DNA of 64,000 bases from an uncultured Christensenella sp. Its GTDB lineage: Bacteria; Bacillota; Clostridia; Christensenellales; Borkfalkiaceae. The stretch's first letter is position 1. Every line of letters starts with the position of its first letter. The notes beneath the pieces were generated by a model. That model did not search any database, was not told the origin of the DNA, and saw only the letters and a program-made list of their open reading frames with translations. This document shows, in pieces, positions 1 to 7,980 of the stretch. The stretch is taken from contig CAJTKX010000001.1 in NCBI GenBank assembly GCA_910577055.1, positions 124,001-188,000 on the forward strand, written 5' to 3'. A program made the translations under genes and the position numbers.

Positions 1-123
1 CATAGACTTACCCATGAGGCTGACTTCGCAAAACGCCACGCCGTTTAAGTTTTTAACCGACCGTTCTATGCCCGACGAGCAAGCCGAGCACGTCATACCG
101 GTTATGGTGTACCTTTTAATCAT
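1..123 (-). CDS. Heavy-metal-associated (HMA) domain protein, probably CopA-type P-ATPase, N-terminus only
   Basis: The first 41 codons of a minus-strand gene run off the left edge of the window. The peptide starts MIKRYTITGMTCSACSSGIE, which contains the GMTCxxC metal-binding motif (Cys12, Cys15) of HMA domains that bind Cu(I). Such a domain opens copper-exporting P-type ATPases in many Clostridia, but it is also the whole of a CopZ chaperone, and the fragment cannot tell the two apart. It lies 20 bp downstream of the nitroreductase gene on the same strand, so the two may be cotranscribed. Confidence 0.75.
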   Translation of the reverse strand, partial: MIKRYTITGMTCSACSSGIERSVKNLNGVAFCEVSLMGKSM

Positions 124-143
124 ATATGTAAATTTTTAACTTT

Positions 144-659
144 TTAAAGATATTTAACCGTTTCCGAAAGCGGCTTATTTGAAAAGTGTCCCGCGGCGGG
201 CTTACTGTCCGCGGAAGGATAGCCCAATGGAAGAATTGCGACAATTTTCTCGTTTTTAGGGATAGAAAGTGCGCTCCTCACCTTTTCGGGGTCGTAATAT
301 CCGACCCAACACGAGCCGATACCAAGCTCCCAAGCTTGCAGCATAGCGTGCGTGCAAACGATTGAAACGTCGATTTCGCCCGTGTGGTATTCAGCCGTAA
401 ACGGATTTTTCCACTCTTCTTCCTCGACTGAAGTAAAGATTATAACTGTTTTTGCGCCGAAAACGAACTTGGAAGCGCCTTTAAGCTTTTCGATAGCGTC
501 CTCTGACTGCAAAACATACAGTCTGAACGGTTGATTATTGCACGCCGTGGGTGCAACCCGAGCCGCCTTTAAAATAATTTGCAATTTTTCGTCCTCGATT
601 TTCTTATCGGAGAACGAGCGCACCGAATAGCGCGACTTTGCAAGCGTTGTAAAATTCAT
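144..659 (-). CDS. Nitroreductase family protein
   Basis: A 171-residue FMN-dependent NAD(P)H oxidoreductase of the nitroreductase family. The N-terminal SRYSVRSF segment, the PTACNNQPF segment near residue 37 and the C-terminal GYP segment are typical of the FMN-binding fold. The enzyme would reduce nitro compounds or quinones in the cytoplasm; the true substrate is unknown. It is divergent from an HxlR-type regulator with promoters that share their -10 bases, which suggests redox- or electrophile-responsive control by that regulator. The protein is at the short end of the family but looks complete. Confidence 0.85.
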   Translation of the reverse strand: MNFTTLAKSRYSVRSFSDKKIEDEKLQIILKAARVAPTACNNQPFRLYVLQSEDAIEKLKGASKFVFGAKTVIIFTSVEEEEWKNPFTAEYHTGEIDVSIVCTHAMLQAWELGIGSCWVGYYDPEKVRSALSIPKNEKIVAILPLGYPSADSKPAAGHFSNKPLSETVKYL

Positions 660-678
660 ATAAATCTCCTAAAAATAT

Positions 679-749
679 TTGACAAAAGCCTTTGTACGAA
701 ACTATAATAACACAAACTTTTCTTTTGTCAAGAACGCACTTTAAAGTGC
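679..749. promoter_or_regulatory. Overlapping divergent promoters with palindromic operator candidate
   Basis: For the plus strand, TTGACA at 679-684 and TATAAT at 703-708 are 18 bp apart and point to the HxlR gene. For the minus strand, TTGACA at 726-731 (read on minus) and TATTAT at 704-709 are 16 bp apart and point to the nitroreductase. The two -10 hexamers overlap almost completely. A perfect 14-bp palindrome, GCACTTTAAAGTGC, lies at 736-749, just behind the minus-strand -35 box and downstream of the plus-strand start. It is a good candidate for the HxlR operator, but that assignment is inference. Confidence 0.65.
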
Positions 750-792
750 CATACTTACCTTTTGGAAAGTTAATAAGCTTAGGAATATTAAT

Positions 793-1197
793 ATGGATAA
801 AGACGTTTTAAAATCTTGCAGCTGCCCGTTGGACGCTACTCTTGCCGTAATCGGCGGCAAATATAAAATCGATATAATTTATTATCTTTTTGGCAGAACG
901 CTTAGGTACAGCCAGATTGCAAAGCTTGTACCCGCAACGCCTAAGATGCTGTCCGAACAGCTTAAAGAGCTTGAAAGCGACGGCATAATTAACCGTGTTT
1001 TATACCCCGTTGTACCGCCGAAAACGGAATATTCGTTAACGCCGCTTGGGGAAAATCTTTGCGCTGCGGTAATCGAAATGTATAAATTCGGGCAAAAGTT
1101 GTACAAATTACACGAAATGAAACCCCGCTGCGGCTGTAATGAAGAGCTTTCGCGGCTTGAAGAAGTTTTCGTTAACCAAAAAAATAACCGCAGTTAA
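793..1197 (+). CDS. HxlR family winged-helix transcriptional regulator
   Basis: A 134-residue protein with the HxlR layout: an N-terminal Cys-containing segment (CSCPLDATLAVIGGKYK), a winged helix with a helix-turn-helix over about residues 25-80 (LRYSQIAKLVPATPKMLSEQ), and a C-terminal dimerisation helix. Several HxlR proteins sense quinones, diamide or hypochlorite through a cysteine near the N-terminus; here Cys9 and Cys11 are candidates. It is divergent from the nitroreductase it probably controls. Two C-terminal Cys residues (RCGCNEE) are less usual. Confidence 0.85.
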   Translation: MDKDVLKSCSCPLDATLAVIGGKYKIDIIYYLFGRTLRYSQIAKLVPATPKMLSEQLKELESDGIINRVLYPVVPPKTEYSLTPLGENLCAAVIEMYKFGQKLYKLHEMKPRCGCNEELSRLEEVFVNQKNNRS

Positions 1198-1203
1198 AAT
1201 TAT

Positions 1204-1245
1204 AAAGCCTAATCCCCATTATGTCAATGGGAATTAGGCTTTTTG
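1204..1245. terminator. Rho-independent terminator between convergent genes
   Basis: An AAAGCCTAAT(C)CCCATT / AATGGG(A)ATTAGGCTTT stem with a short loop is followed by T residues on the plus strand and A-rich sequence on the other side. It lies between the HxlR gene (ends 1197) and the convergent asparaginase gene (ends 1251), so it can serve both strands. Confidence 0.8.
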
Positions 1246-1250
1246 CAAAT

Positions 1251-2267
1251 TTAATGCAACTTTTCAAAGAAATTGTTTGTTGCAAGCTCCTCTTCGATAC
1301 TTTTACCCGAGCCGAGCGCCAACAGCACTTTTACTGTAGCCATTTCAAAACTTATATCATAAGCGGTTATGCAAGCTTCGGTAAGACCGACCGCGCTGCC
1401 ATAAGTTCTTGCGTGGCTGTCAACGGGCGCAATTACAACCTCTATACCGAGATTTTTGCAGTACTTTAAAAAGTTTTTAAAATTTGCCTCTTTACCCTCG
1501 GTACATACGGTGCCGCTATGGTAAAGCTGAACCATAACGGCTTTGGGCTTGACCTCGGTAAAGCGGTAAAAGTCGAAATTCAAAAGCGAATGAGCTTGTA
1601 TCGTGACCATATCCATACACAGTTGTTTAGCCGCGCATGGAGAGCGCTTTTGCCTTAACTGTGAAAATGTAGGATTTAACGGATTGGCATTATAAATAAA
1701 CGAGCCGTCCACAACTTCACCGAAGTGAACGTTCAAAATACTGTTGTATTCCCCGCTTATTTGGGTTGCGGCAATAAGACGGCTTGCAAGGTGAATTTTA
1801 CAGCTTTCACCGTGGTTTTCAAAGCTTACGAAAACTCCTCCGAAGTCAACGCTTTCAATAAAAGTAATTGCGTTTGCAAAGTTTTCAACCCCTTTACTGC
1901 GCTTATCGTCCAACGGATACAGCGCGGAAACGAACACCAAGGGTATTTTGATATCGCAAAAAATTTGACTGAAAAGGTTAGCCGTAAAGCAAAGCGTATC
2001 GGTACCGTGCGTTATTATTATGCCGTCGTAGTCCTCCAAATTCACACTGCGCACGCAGTCTGCCATTTTTTCAAGGTCGGAGGGCTGCACATTCTCGCTT
2101 AAAATATTCAAAGGACGAAGCTCGTCAAACTCGACCGTGTTACCGTAGCGCGAGGTGTAAAGCTCCAATAAAAAACTTTTGTCCTCACATCTCAAATCGA
2201 CTTTATCGCCGAGCGCGCGCGAGCCTATCGTGCCGCCCGTAAATATTACGCAAATTCTGTTCTTCAT
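1251..2267 (-). CDS. Asparaginase family protein
   Basis: A 338-residue asparaginase/glutaminase-type amidohydrolase that would hydrolyse L-asparagine to aspartate and ammonia. The N-terminal TGGTIG motif carries the nucleophile Thr (residues 10-15), and THGTDT near residue 85 carries the second Thr-Asp pair. There is no signal peptide, so it is cytoplasmic (type I-like). It starts 10 bp after the stop of asnS and appears cotranscribed with it, which places asparagine breakdown and asparagine charging in one unit. Other members of the fold, such as Glu-tRNA(Gln) amidotransferase subunit D, are longer and less likely. Confidence 0.8.
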   Translation of the reverse strand: MKNRICVIFTGGTIGSRALGDKVDLRCEDKSFLLELYTSRYGNTVEFDELRPLNILSENVQPSDLEKMADCVRSVNLEDYDGIIITHGTDTLCFTANLFSQIFCDIKIPLVFVSALYPLDDKRSKGVENFANAITFIESVDFGGVFVSFENHGESCKIHLASRLIAATQISGEYNSILNVHFGEVVDGSFIYNANPLNPTFSQLRQKRSPCAAKQLCMDMVTIQAHSLLNFDFYRFTEVKPKAVMVQLYHSGTVCTEGKEANFKNFLKYCKNLGIEVVIAPVDSHARTYGSAVGLTEACITAYDISFEMATVKVLLALGSGKSIEEELATNNFFEKLH

Positions 2268-2277
2268 ATGAGTTAAA

Positions 2278-3645
2278 TTATAAGCTGCCTACTGTCCTCG
2301 GATAAAGCAAGGTGTCACGAATATTCTGAACGCCCGTTATATACATTAAAATTCTTTCGAAGCCTAAGCCGAAACCGCTGTGCGGCACACTGCCGAACTT
2401 GCGCGTATCAAGATACTCGCGGTAAGCGTCCAACGGCATATTGCGCTTCAACATAGCCGATTCAAGCATTTTAAGGTCCGCCTCCCTTTCGCTGCAACCG
2501 ATAATTTCGCCTATACCGGGTACCAAAAGGTCGGTTGCGGCAACGGTCTTGCCGTCGGAATTTTGCTTCATATAAAAAGCTTTGATATCCGCTGGATAAT
2601 CGGTCACGAATACGGGCTTTTTGTAGTATTCTTCGGTCAAATATCTCTCGTGCTCGGTCTGCAAATCGCAACCCCAATCGACGGGATATTTGAACTCCTT
2701 TCCCGATTTTTTGAGGATTTCAACCGCGTCGGTATACTTCAACTTGACAAATTCGCTGTTTATTACGCCGTGAAGTTTATCCAACAATCCTTTTTCCGAC
2801 CTTTCGTTGAAAAACTCCAACTCTTCGGGGCAATTATCGATAACTTCTTTAATTATAAATTTAATAAAGTCCTCGGCGATTTCTATAATATCGTGAAGGT
2901 CAGCAAAGCAAACTTCCGGCTCAATCTGCCAAAACTCCGCCGCGTGACGGGTCGTGTTGCTGTGCTCGGCGCGGAAAGTCGGTCCGAAAGTGTAAATTTT
3001 ACCCAAACCCATTGCGGCAATTTCACCTTCCAACTGTCCCGACACCGTCAAACCAGCCTTTGTGCCGAAAAAGTCGCCCGCAAAATACTCTTGCTCGGTC
3101 TTGCAGTCGGTTTTCCACGGCTGAGTTGTCACGCGGAACATTTCGCCCGCGCCCTCGCAGTCGCTGCCCGTAATTATAGGCGTGTGCATATACTTATAGC
3201 CGTGCGAATGAAAATACTTGTGAATTGCGAAAGAAAGTTCGTTTCTAACCGCAAAAACCGCCTCGAAAAACCTTGTGCGGGGTCTTAAATGAGGTATTGT
3301 GCGAAGATATTCGAGGGTATGGAATTTCTTCTGCAAAGGATAGTCTGCGGGACATTCGCCAAGCACTTCCATAGCAGTTACGATAACTTCGAACCCGTTC
3401 CTTTCTGACGGAACAAAATTGCCGGTAACATTTAAAGCCGTACCCACGCTTACCGCGGGCATATCTTTTGCGTTTTCTTTATCGACGATAAGCTGCAAAT
3501 TTCTAAGGCAAGTGCCGTCGTTCAGCTCGACAAACGAGATACTTTTAGAGTCCCTCGCCGTCCTTACCCAACCGCAAACTGTCACGATTTTTTCTTTATA
3601 CTGTTGCGAATTTGCGAACAGTTCTTTTATATCGGTATGTTTCAT
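2278..3645 (-). CDS. asnS: Asparaginyl-tRNA synthetase
   Basis: A 455-residue class II aminoacyl-tRNA synthetase charging tRNA(Asn). An N-terminal OB-fold anticodon-binding domain (about 1-100, VTVCGWVRTARDSK) is followed by the catalytic core with motif 2 (FRAEHSNTTRHAAEF) and motif 3 (GFGLGFERI near the C-terminus). The HAAEFWQIEPE segment distinguishes AsnRS from AspRS. Length and order are normal. It sits downstream of the rpmF terminator and directly upstream of the asparaginase gene. Confidence 0.95.
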   Translation of the reverse strand: MKHTDIKELFANSQQYKEKIVTVCGWVRTARDSKSISFVELNDGTCLRNLQLIVDKENAKDMPAVSVGTALNVTGNFVPSERNGFEVIVTAMEVLGECPADYPLQKKFHTLEYLRTIPHLRPRTRFFEAVFAVRNELSFAIHKYFHSHGYKYMHTPIITGSDCEGAGEMFRVTTQPWKTDCKTEQEYFAGDFFGTKAGLTVSGQLEGEIAAMGLGKIYTFGPTFRAEHSNTTRHAAEFWQIEPEVCFADLHDIIEIAEDFIKFIIKEVIDNCPEELEFFNERSEKGLLDKLHGVINSEFVKLKYTDAVEILKKSGKEFKYPVDWGCDLQTEHERYLTEEYYKKPVFVTDYPADIKAFYMKQNSDGKTVAATDLLVPGIGEIIGCSEREADLKMLESAMLKRNMPLDAYREYLDTRKFGSVPHSGFGLGFERILMYITGVQNIRDTLLYPRTVGSL

Positions 3646-3660
3646 GGATACCTCCGCTTA

Positions 3661-3695
3661 TTTTAAGAAAAATACGGACTGCCGAGGCAGTCCGT
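3661..3695 (-). terminator. Rho-independent terminator after rpmF
   Basis: The 10-bp perfect stem ACGGACTGCC / GGCAGTCCGT (3674-3695, loop GA) is followed, in the minus direction, by a T-rich tract at 3661-3673. It lies 5 bp beyond the rpmF stop codon and 16 bp before the asnS start, so asnS must depend on read-through or on a promoter inside this short region. Confidence 0.85.
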
Positions 3696-3700
3696 AAGGT

Positions 3701-3892
3701 TTAATTTGCTTTTTTATCGTCCTTGGACACCACTTCAACCTTGTCGTAGTAACCGCAATTTCCGCAAACTTTGTGCGCCTCTTTCAAAGAGTGGCAATGA
3801 GGGCACTCTACAAGCGTAGGAGCCGTTGCCTTATAGTTTGCAAATCTTTTATTGGTTCTGCTTTTGGACTGTTTTCCCTTGGGTACTGCCAT
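3701..3892 (-). CDS. rpmF: 50S ribosomal protein L32
   Basis: A 63-residue protein with the L32 N-terminus MAVPKGKQSKSRTNKR and a four-cysteine zinc ribbon (CPHCHS ... CGNCGYY). It belongs to the large ribosomal subunit. It follows the yceD-like gene, the usual yceD-rpmF pairing in bacteria. A GGTG ribosome binding site precedes the ATG. The intact Cys4 set indicates a zinc-bound paralogue. Confidence 0.97.
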   Translation of the reverse strand: MAVPKGKQSKSRTNKRFANYKATAPTLVECPHCHSLKEAHKVCGNCGYYDKVEVVSKDDKKAN

Positions 3893-3916
3893 TTTCTTAC
3901 ACCTCTTTTTTCTTTT

Positions 3917-4315
3917 TTAGGTAACGTCAATACCCTTGCAGTCCTCTTTACAAAGTAAAATGTGGGGCTGACTCATAAGTATTGCATCGTCAACGGCGGG
4001 TTTCAAGTTTATCTTGTTACCGTCGTAATAATAATTTTCATCGTCGTTTTCGGGCACAAAAAGAATTTCGGTTGTAAAATCGACTTCTTGCTTCGCATCG
4101 CTTAAACAGTACGAACACTGCCCCGCAAGCAAATATTTTAACGTCAATTTAATTTCTACGCTGTCATCGTCGAAAATCTCATACTCGCCCGCGACCTTTA
4201 CCTCGCCCAATTTACACAGCGGAACAAGGCACAAATCTTCGGGCGGAAGATAGTCGAAAATAAAACTCCCCGCGTATTTTCCGTGGGCTAAAAGCCTTTT
4301 AACTTCTATTTCCAT
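3917..4315 (-). CDS. YceD/DUF177 family protein
   Basis: A 132-residue DUF177 (YceD) protein, a family linked to large-subunit rRNA accumulation and nearly always found upstream of rpmF as here. A CSYC pair in the middle and a C-terminal C-x3-C-K-G segment are the conserved cysteines. The reading frame stays open upstream to a TTG at 4363, but that stretch contains a perfect promoter (4335-4363), so the ATG at 4313-4315 (MEIEVKRLLAHG) is the start. The leader would be only about 12 nt, with no strong Shine-Dalgarno site. Confidence 0.85.
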   Translation of the reverse strand: MEIEVKRLLAHGKYAGSFIFDYLPPEDLCLVPLCKLGEVKVAGEYEIFDDDSVEIKLTLKYLLAGQCSYCLSDAKQEVDFTTEILFVPENDDENYYYDGNKINLKPAVDDAILMSQPHILLCKEDCKGIDVT

Positions 4316-4334
4316 ACCAAAAGTTGACTTTAAA

Positions 4335-4363
4335 ATTATATTATAAGGGTTAACCTTTGTCAA
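4335..4363 (-). promoter_or_regulatory. Consensus sigma-A promoter for yceD-rpmF
   Basis: TTGACA (4358-4363, minus strand) and TATAAT (4335-4340) are separated by exactly 17 bp, a perfect vegetative promoter. Transcription should begin about 4328, giving a very short leader before the ATG at 4315. Confidence 0.85.
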
Positions 4364-4381
4364 CCAATTTTAAGCTTGTTT

Positions 4382-5578
4382 TTACAAAAGTTCAGCCGTT
4401 TCTCTTGCAATAACAAGTTCTTCGTTGGTAGGAATGATAAGAACCTTGACTTTCGAAGATTTAGCCGAGATATCACGGATAGAACCGTCGTTTTTAGCTT
4501 TGTTGGCTTTTGCGCTGAACTTAACGCCGAGGAATTCAAGCCCTTTGCAGACGTCCTCTCTTACGGTGGGGGTATTTTCACCGACGCCCGCCGTGAATAC
4601 TATGCAGTTAAGTCCACCCATAGCGGCAGCGTACGCACCGACATATTTTTTAACTTGATAAGCGAACATATCCAAGGCAAGCACGCACCTTTCGTTGCCT
4701 TTCTTTGCGCCGGCAATCAAATCTCTGAAATCGCTTGACACGCCGGAAATACCCGCAACGCCGCACTTTTTGTTAAGATAATTCAAAATTTCTTCGTGGC
4801 TCATTCCCTTCTTTCTTGCAAGAAATTCAACCGCTGACGCGTCGATATCGCCCGAACGCGTGCCCATAAGCACGCCCGCAAGCGGCGTAAAGCCCATTGA
4901 AGTATCTACGCATTTGCCGCCGTCAACCGCCGAAATCGAAGAACCGTTGCCAAGGTGGCAAGTAACGATTTTAAGCTCTTCGGGCTGTTTGCCGAGGTAC
5001 TTCGCCGCCTCTCCCGCAACGAACTTATGGCTCGTACCGTGCGCGCCGTACTTTCTTACGCCGTACTCTTTATAATCGTTGTAATCGATGCCGTAAAGGT
5101 AAGCCTTTTCGGGCATAGTTGCGTGGAACGAGCTGTCGAAAACGAGCGCCATAGGGGTTTTGGGCATAACCTTCATGCACGCGCGAAGTCCCATAGCCGC
5201 AGCCGGGTTGTGCAAAGGCGCAAGCTCGAAGGTCTTTTCTTCGAGGGTTTTTAAAACTTCGGGAGTTACAAGCGTCGTCTTTTTGAAGTATTCGCCGCTT
5301 GCAACAACTCTGTGACCGACCGCACCGATTTCGTCCATTGACTTGATAACGCCGATACCGTCGTCACGCAAAGCCTCCAAAACAAGCTGAATCGCTACCT
5401 CGTGGCTGGGCATAGCTTCCTTATAAATTCTCTCTTCGCCGTTGCCCTTTGCCTTTAAAACCGAACCGCGAATACCTATTCTTTCACAATTGCCTTTTGC
5501 CAAAACCTTTTCGGTTTCCATGTCGATAAGTTGATATTTGAGTGAAGAACTACCCGCGTTAACCACTAAAATTTTCAT
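4382..5578 (-). CDS. ackA: Acetate kinase
   Basis: A 398-residue acetate kinase of the ASKHA fold that converts acetyl phosphate and ADP to acetate and ATP, the energy-yielding end of acetate fermentation. Visible signatures are the N-terminal VVNAGSSSLKYQL, the GHRVVASGE segment near residue 89, AHGTSHKFV near 179 and the HLGNGSS phosphate-binding loop near 207. Length is normal. It lies 18 bp after pta and forms a two-gene operon with it. Confidence 0.97.
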   Translation of the reverse strand: MKILVVNAGSSSLKYQLIDMETEKVLAKGNCERIGIRGSVLKAKGNGEERIYKEAMPSHEVAIQLVLEALRDDGIGVIKSMDEIGAVGHRVVASGEYFKKTTLVTPEVLKTLEEKTFELAPLHNPAAAMGLRACMKVMPKTPMALVFDSSFHATMPEKAYLYGIDYNDYKEYGVRKYGAHGTSHKFVAGEAAKYLGKQPEELKIVTCHLGNGSSISAVDGGKCVDTSMGFTPLAGVLMGTRSGDIDASAVEFLARKKGMSHEEILNYLNKKCGVAGISGVSSDFRDLIAGAKKGNERCVLALDMFAYQVKKYVGAYAAAMGGLNCIVFTAGVGENTPTVREDVCKGLEFLGVKFSAKANKAKNDGSIRDISAKSSKVKVLIIPTNEELVIARETAELL

Positions 5579-5596
5579 TTATTTCATCTCCCTTAA

Positions 5597-6664
5597 TTAT
5601 TCTGCTTGTAATGCCGTAACGGCAACCGTTGCAACTATGTCGTCCACGCTGCAACCGCGCGACAAATCGTTCAAAGGTTTTGCAAAGCCTTGGCATACGG
5701 GGCCTATCGCCATATATCCGCCGAAACGTTGCGCGATTTTATAGCCGATGTTGCCGGCGTTGATATTGGGGAATACGAACACGTTTGCGTGACCCGCAAC
5801 CTTGGAGCCGGGGGCTTTAAGCTCGCCGACTTCGGGCGCAACCGCCGCGTCGAATTGGAACTCTCCGTCCAAAGCAAGGTCGGGCGCGGCAGCTTTTGCA
5901 AGCTCTGTAGCCTTTTGCACCTTAGGTACGGATTGAGTGAACTTGTCGTCATTGCCGCTGCCTTTCGTCGAGAATGAAAGCATTGCAACCTTCGGCTCGA
6001 TACCCGCGATATCCTTTGCCGTCTTTGCGGAAGTAACCGCTATATCCGCAAGCTGCTCGGCAGTGGGTTCGATGTTAATAGCGCAGTCCGCAAACACTGC
6101 TACGCCGTCGGGGTTGTAGGGGTTATTTTTGTCGGGTGCAATCATAATAAAACAGCTTGATACCGTCTTTATGCCGGGCGCGGTTTTAACAACTTGCAAG
6201 CCGGGGCGCAACGTGTTTGCCGTGGAATGGCACGCACCCGAAACATAGCCGTCCACGTCGCCCGCTTTAAGCATAAGGGCGCCGAACATAGTTCTGTCCT
6301 TTGCTTGTTCGGCAGCTTGTTCCTCCGTCATACCCTTGGTCTTTCTTGCCTCGTATAAGATTTTAGCGTATTCGGCGGTTTTATCGGAAGTGAGCGGGTC
6401 GATAAGCGTTATGCCCGTAAGGTCAACCTCAGGCGCAACCTTTTTGCACTCTTCCGCATTTCCGATTAAAACTATCTTTGCAATACCCTCTTTGGTAATT
6501 TGTGCGGCAGCTTCAACCACACGCTTGTCCTCGCCTTCGCACAAAACAATAGTTTTGTTGCGCGCGGCGGCTTTTTCCTTGATTTCTCTTAAAAGTGTGG
6601 GCGTTCCGTTAACTGCGTCTGCAACTTCTTTTCCCGCTTTCTTGATTTTGTCAAGTATCGACAT
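5597..6664 (-). CDS. pta: Phosphate acetyltransferase
   Basis: A 355-residue phosphotransacetylase that converts acetyl-CoA and phosphate to acetyl phosphate and CoA, feeding AckA. This is the short form, a single PTA_PTB catalytic domain without the N-terminal regulatory domain of enterobacterial enzymes. The GEFQFDAAV and FVFPNINAGNIGYK segments in the C-terminal third are typical. It is first in the pta-ackA operon and is transcribed from the promoter at 6741-6769. Confidence 0.95.
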   Translation of the reverse strand: MSILDKIKKAGKEVADAVNGTPTLLREIKEKAAARNKTIVLCEGEDKRVVEAAAQITKEGIAKIVLIGNAEECKKVAPEVDLTGITLIDPLTSDKTAEYAKILYEARKTKGMTEEQAAEQAKDRTMFGALMLKAGDVDGYVSGACHSTANTLRPGLQVVKTAPGIKTVSSCFIMIAPDKNNPYNPDGVAVFADCAINIEPTAEQLADIAVTSAKTAKDIAGIEPKVAMLSFSTKGSGNDDKFTQSVPKVQKATELAKAAAPDLALDGEFQFDAAVAPEVGELKAPGSKVAGHANVFVFPNINAGNIGYKIAQRFGGYMAIGPVCQGFAKPLNDLSRGCSVDDIVATVAVTALQAE

Positions 6665-6740
6665 TTCATTTTCTCCTTAATTCGCTTTATTTTTCCGTCA
6701 ATAAGATATATAATCGAATTAGCGGATTTCAAACGTTACC

Positions 6741-6769
6741 ATTATATACCAACTTTTATTAATTGTAAA
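6741..6769 (-). promoter_or_regulatory. Sigma-A promoter for pta-ackA
   Basis: TTTACA (6764-6769, minus strand) and a perfect TATAAT (6741-6746) are 17 bp apart. The box lies 77 bp upstream of the pta start and next to the start of the divergent tmcAL gene. A weaker plus-strand -10 (TATAAT, 6709-6714) without a good -35 may serve tmcAL. Confidence 0.75.
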
Positions 6770-6777
6770 GATTTAAA

Positions 6778-7935
6778 ATGAAAATTTGCGGAATAATTTG
6801 TGAATTTAACCCGTTTCACAACGGCCACGAATATTTATTGAACGAAGCTCGCCGCCTTTCGGGGTGCGACAAAATTGTCTGCTTAATGAGCGGAAATTTC
6901 ACCCAACGCGGCGATATTTGCGTTATCGATAAGCGCTTGCGGGCGAAACACGCCGTCGTTTGCGGAGCCGATTGCGTGCTTGAACTGCCCGCGGCTTTTT
7001 CAATTGCGCCCGCGGAAATTTTTGCAAGCGGAGCGATAAAAATTTTGTCCTCGATACCCGAGATAGATACTCTCGCTTTCGGCAGTGAAAGCGGCAACGC
7101 CGAGGATTTTCTTGAAGCGGCTAAACTGCTTTCAGACGAGAGCGAAGTATTTAAAACCGCGCTAAAAAACAAGCTTGCCGAGGGTGAAAGCTATATAAAA
7201 AGCTATGCTTTTGCATTCGAAGCCGTAGGCGGTAACGCCGAGCTTTTGTCTAAACCGAACAGCACCCTCGGCGTGGAATATGCGAAAGCCGTTTTACGAA
7301 CGAATAAAAACGTAAAGCTTTTACCCATAAAGCGCGTGGGCGCGGATTTCGGCGACGGCGAATTGAAAGGTAATTTTTCATCCGCAAGCGCAATTAGGAA
7401 AAATTTGAACTCTCCTTTGATAAATGACAATGTACCCGATTGCGTTTTAGGCGATTTAAAAGATTTTTCCGCCGAGACGGAGCGGTACAATAGGATTTTG
7501 CGGCTTATACTCTCCCGCACTTCCGCCGAAGATTTAGCCGAAATCTACGGCTGCGGCGACGGGCTTGAAAATGCATTGAAGTCCTTGCAATACTTGCCGC
7601 CGAACGAAATTGTAGGCGCGGCGACTTCCAAGCGGTTTGCATCGTCGCGCATAAAAAGAATACTTTGCGCCAACTTTTTGGGACTACACCAATCGGACGG
7701 CGAAAAGTTTTTACGCTCCGACCTATACCTTTCGCCGCTTGCCGTAAAAAGATACGGCGCGGACGAAATGATGTCCGCGCTTGCAAAATCTGCGTACCCT
7801 GTTTTAACTTGCGGCAGTGACGGGAAAAAACTTTGCGAAATTGCAGCAAAGTGCAAACAAAAAGACGATTTTTCGTATTTGCAATGGTTGCAAATTACCG
7901 ATGAGCAACCGATTAATAAATTGCTTTTAGTATAA
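6778..7935 (+). CDS. tmcAL: tRNA(Met) cytidine acetate ligase
   Basis: A 385-residue nucleotidyltransferase-fold enzyme (YlbM/TmcAL) that forms N4-acetylcytidine at the wobble base of elongator tRNA(Met), using acetate and ATP through an acetyl-adenylate. The HxGH motif is at residues 14-17 (FNPFHNGHEY), and RVGADFGDG and SASAIRK around residues 183-205 follow the family pattern. It is the only plus-strand gene in this neighbourhood, divergent from pta-ackA, whose product acetate is its substrate. Confidence 0.9.
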   Translation: MKICGIICEFNPFHNGHEYLLNEARRLSGCDKIVCLMSGNFTQRGDICVIDKRLRAKHAVVCGADCVLELPAAFSIAPAEIFASGAIKILSSIPEIDTLAFGSESGNAEDFLEAAKLLSDESEVFKTALKNKLAEGESYIKSYAFAFEAVGGNAELLSKPNSTLGVEYAKAVLRTNKNVKLLPIKRVGADFGDGELKGNFSSASAIRKNLNSPLINDNVPDCVLGDLKDFSAETERYNRILRLILSRTSAEDLAEIYGCGDGLENALKSLQYLPPNEIVGAATSKRFASSRIKRILCANFLGLHQSDGEKFLRSDLYLSPLAVKRYGADEMMSALAKSAYPVLTCGSDGKKLCEIAAKCKQKDDFSYLQWLQITDEQPINKLLLV

Positions 7936-7980
7936 ATTAATAGCGGCGCGGGCATTAGCCCGCGCCGCTATTAATTTATA
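7931..7980. terminator. Bidirectional terminator with 23-bp perfect stem
   Basis: Bases 7931-7953 and 7958-7980 are perfectly complementary, with a four-base ATTA loop. The GC-rich centre is flanked by A/T ends that act as the T-tract on either strand. Both the tmcAL stop codon (7933-7935) and the rluB stop codon (7976-7978) lie inside the stem. Confidence 0.85.

Noticed and set aside
2380..3288. Long plus-strand frame of 302 codons
   Set aside because: It lies wholly antisense to asnS, whose product is unmistakable, and its translation has no domain-like features.
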